A stretch of 64,000 bases of DNA from Glycomyces arizonensis DSM 44726 (GTDB lineage: Bacteria; Actinomycetota; Actinomycetes; Mycobacteriales; Micromonosporaceae): positions 62,001 to 126,000 of the forward strand of contig NZ_AXWO01000013.1 in the NCBI RefSeq assembly GCF_000482705.1, written 5' to 3'. Made by a program: the position numbers and the translations under genes. Of the stretch, positions 62,572-64,000 are shown piece by piece (the stretch's first letter is position 1; every line of letters begins with the position of its first letter). The notes beneath the pieces were generated by a model. The model did no database searches. It worked only from the letters and a program-made list of their open reading frames with translations, and was not told the origin of the DNA.

Positions 62572-62597
62572 GGTCCCGGCCCTGCGCGGCCGGGGCC
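62572..62597. terminator. Hairpin between convergent MFS and hydrolase genes
   Basis: GGTCCCGGCC (62572-62581) pairs with GGCCGGGGCC (62588-62597), ten pairs including one T-G. Loop of 6 bases. Confidence 0.75.
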
Positions 62598-62605
62598 GTT
62601 CCCGT

Positions 62606-63436
62606 TCAGGATCGCTCGCGCAGCCACTCCAGGGCGGCCTCGGCGTGGCCGAGGACCGACACGTGGCCGTCCTCGGGGTACAGCCGCAGCTCGGCGGTCG
62701 GGCAGTGCCCGGCCAGCCGGCGGCTGTGCGAGGCGGGCACCACCCGGTCCCGCTCGCCGTGGAGCAGCAGCAGCGGCACGGCGGCCTCGGTCGGGTCGAA
62801 GCCCCACGGCGCGACGTAGGCGAGGTCGTCGTCGACCAATCCGTCCAGCCCGGTGGCCGTGCCGAGCCCGGCGATCCTCCCCACCCAGGACCACTCGCCC
62901 TCGAGCGCGGCGTGGTCGGCCTCGGTGAACATCGCCGGGTCGTACTCGGCTCGGGACTCGTACTCCTCTTTGGCCTCTCGGCCTCCGATCGCGGCCTCCA
63001 GGGAGGCGACGCCGCCGGAGTACATCCCGGCGAACCAGTCCAGCCCGCCCGCGTCCCGCGGCGCCAGCCCCGCGATGTCGACGGCGGCGGTGACGCGGTC
63101 GCCGAGCAGTGCGGCCACGGCCAAGGCGTGCGGCCCGCCGCCGGAGTGGCCTACGGCCGCAAACCGTTCGAGACCGAAGCGGTCGGCGAGGCGCGCGGTG
63201 TACGCCGCCGCCGAAGCGATGTCGCGCCCTGGACGCGCGGTCGAACCGCCGTAACCGGGCCGGTCGTAGGAGACCCAGCGCAGCCCGAGCCGGTCGGCGG
63301 CCGTGAACAAGGGCTCGGGCGGCGCCCCGATGTTCGGGGTGCCGTGATGCCACACGACGGGGAACCCGTCGCCGCCGGTGTCGTACACGTGCAGCCGTCC
63401 GCCATCGGGCAGGACCAGATCGGACTCGTTCACCAT
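62606..63436 (-). CDS. Alpha/beta hydrolase
   Basis: 276 residues. Nucleophile elbow GHSGGGPHAL near residue 95 (Ser of the GxSxG motif), the Asp in LLLLHGERDRVVPASH and the His in EDGHVSVLGHAEAAL complete the catalytic triad. HHGTPNIG near residue 30 is the oxyanion hole. The reaction (ester, lactone or epoxide) is not predictable. It has no signal peptide. It lies next to no pathway partner. Confidence 0.92.
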   Translation of the reverse strand: MVNESDLVLPDGGRLHVYDTGGDGFPVVWHHGTPNIGAPPEPLFTAADRLGLRWVSYDRPGYGGSTARPGRDIASAAAYTARLADRFGLERFAAVGHSGGGPHALAVAALLGDRVTAAVDIAGLAPRDAGGLDWFAGMYSGGVASLEAAIGGREAKEEYESRAEYDPAMFTEADHAALEGEWSWVGRIAGLGTATGLDGLVDDDLAYVAPWGFDPTEAAVPLLLLHGERDRVVPASHSRRLAGHCPTAELRLYPEDGHVSVLGHAEAALEWLRERS

Positions 63437-63586
63437 GACCCGAGACTAGAGCGGGGGTCCGACGGTACAACGCCCCAGCGCGGTGTCGGCTTGTCGACAG
63501 TGGCGGTTGACCCCGCCGCGGCGGGGTAGTAGGAGCGGCGAGCACGCCGCGAGGGCGTGCCGATCGACACCACACGGGGGAAGACC

Positions 63587-63970
63587 ATGTCGAGACTTGC
63601 CCGCCGCGCCGCCACCGCCCTGGCGGCCGCGGCCCTGGCCACGTCCGCCGCGCTGGGCGTATCCGCGGCCGCCCAAGCCCAACCGGCACCGGCACCGGCA
63701 CCGCCGACGCAAGGCGTACCGACCGAATGCATTCCCGGGATGCCCATATTCGCCGAACCGGGCACGCCGCCTCCTGCTGGAATATGCACCGGCTTCGTGA
63801 TCGCTGAATGCTTCGTCGCAGATGCGTCGGGGCTCTGGGTGCGCGTCACCGACCCGATCGCGGGCGTGAAGGGGTACACCTTCGCCCAGGCCGTTCCGGA
63901 ATTCGAGGAACTGGATCTGGCTCCTTGCCAGCAGGGTGGTCCGGCCTCGCTTCCCCAGTCGGTGGGCTGA
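63587..63970 (+). CDS. Small secreted protein of unknown function
   Basis: 127 residues. A signal peptide (ALAAAALATSAALGVSAAAQ) ends near residue 35, followed by a Pro/Ala-rich linker (PAPAPAPPTQG) and a compact part with four cysteines (C-x12-ish spacing in TECIPGMPIF, ICTGFVIAECF, APCQQGG). The cysteines suggest two disulfide bonds in an exported protein. The ATG at 63587 has GGGGGAAG six bases upstream; a GTG at 63557 would add ten residues. I recognise no family. Confidence 0.65.
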   Translation: MSRLARRAATALAAAALATSAALGVSAAAQAQPAPAPAPPTQGVPTECIPGMPIFAEPGTPPPAGICTGFVIAECFVADASGLWVRVTDPIAGVKGYTFAQAVPEFEELDLAPCQQGGPASLPQSVG

Positions 63971-64000
63971 CCCGAGGCACCGGTGAACCGCGCGGCCCGC

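Overview
The window is high-GC DNA with short intergenic gaps, many GTG/TTG starts, ATGA-type start/stop overlaps, LacI, GntR, TetR and HxlR regulators, and sugar ABC importers that lack their own ATPase. This fits a saprophytic, mycelial-type actinomycete. A Glycomyces- or Streptomyces-like genus is a guess from content only. I saw no rRNA, tRNA, CRISPR array, insertion sequence, phage or integrase gene.

Layout. 1-6.2 kb: central metabolism, with the C-terminal part of gltB (cut by the window edge), gltD, pyk and an acyl-CoA thioesterase. 6.3-7.0 kb: a ribbon-helix-helix/PIN toxin-antitoxin pair. 7.2-15.2 kb: an OafA-type acyltransferase, a sulfotransferase, a GNAT enzyme, a GH43 beta-xylosidase, and a GntR-TetR chimeric regulator divergent from an FAD monooxygenase. 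15.3-22.8 kb: a sugar locus with a LacI regulator, a GH2 beta-galactosidase and a 2-hydroxyacid dehydrogenase on the minus strand, divergent from two sugar ABC permeases. Two matching LacI-type operators lie in the divergent gap. 22.8-31 kb: a second sulfotransferase, a lipoprotein, an EamA transporter, two tandem SGNH hydrolases, a RecQ-family helicase with a C-terminal phosphoribosyltransferase-like motif, a DUF1349 protein and an MGMT-like protein. 31.1-34.1 kb: a TPP riboswitch followed by an ECF importer for thiamine or its pyrimidine precursor (ykoEDC). 34.1-47 kb: two unknown proteins, a heterodimeric ABC exporter with a divergent TetR gene, a PPC/DUF296 protein, a glyoxalase-like protein, a methyltransferase, a GNAT enzyme, a cytochrome P450, 3-methyladenine glycosylase I, an aldo/keto reductase and a LacI regulator.

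47.0-60.5 kb is the most striking region. A LacI gene is divergent from a seven-gene, 13-kb co-directional operon: a 1362-residue secreted multidomain glycosidase, a secreted GH43 enzyme, a secreted GH127/146-type beta-L-arabinofuranosidase with a LamG domain nested inside its catalytic domain, an ABC solute-binding protein, two permeases, and a cytoplasmic GH127 enzyme. This closely parallels the Bifidobacterium longum hypBA1-hypBA2-hypAA locus, which degrades the beta-L-arabinooligosaccharides on plant extensin-type glycoproteins. I infer extracellular trimming, uptake of small arabinosides and intracellular hydrolysis to L-arabinose. The largest enzyme may be a GH121-like or unassigned catalytic family.

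60.5-64 kb: an HxlR regulator divergent from a DHA2-type drug exporter, an alpha/beta hydrolase, and a small secreted protein. Starts were moved from the longest possible ORF wherever a Shine-Dalgarno sequence, a gene overlap or a family N-terminus supported another codon; each entry says so.
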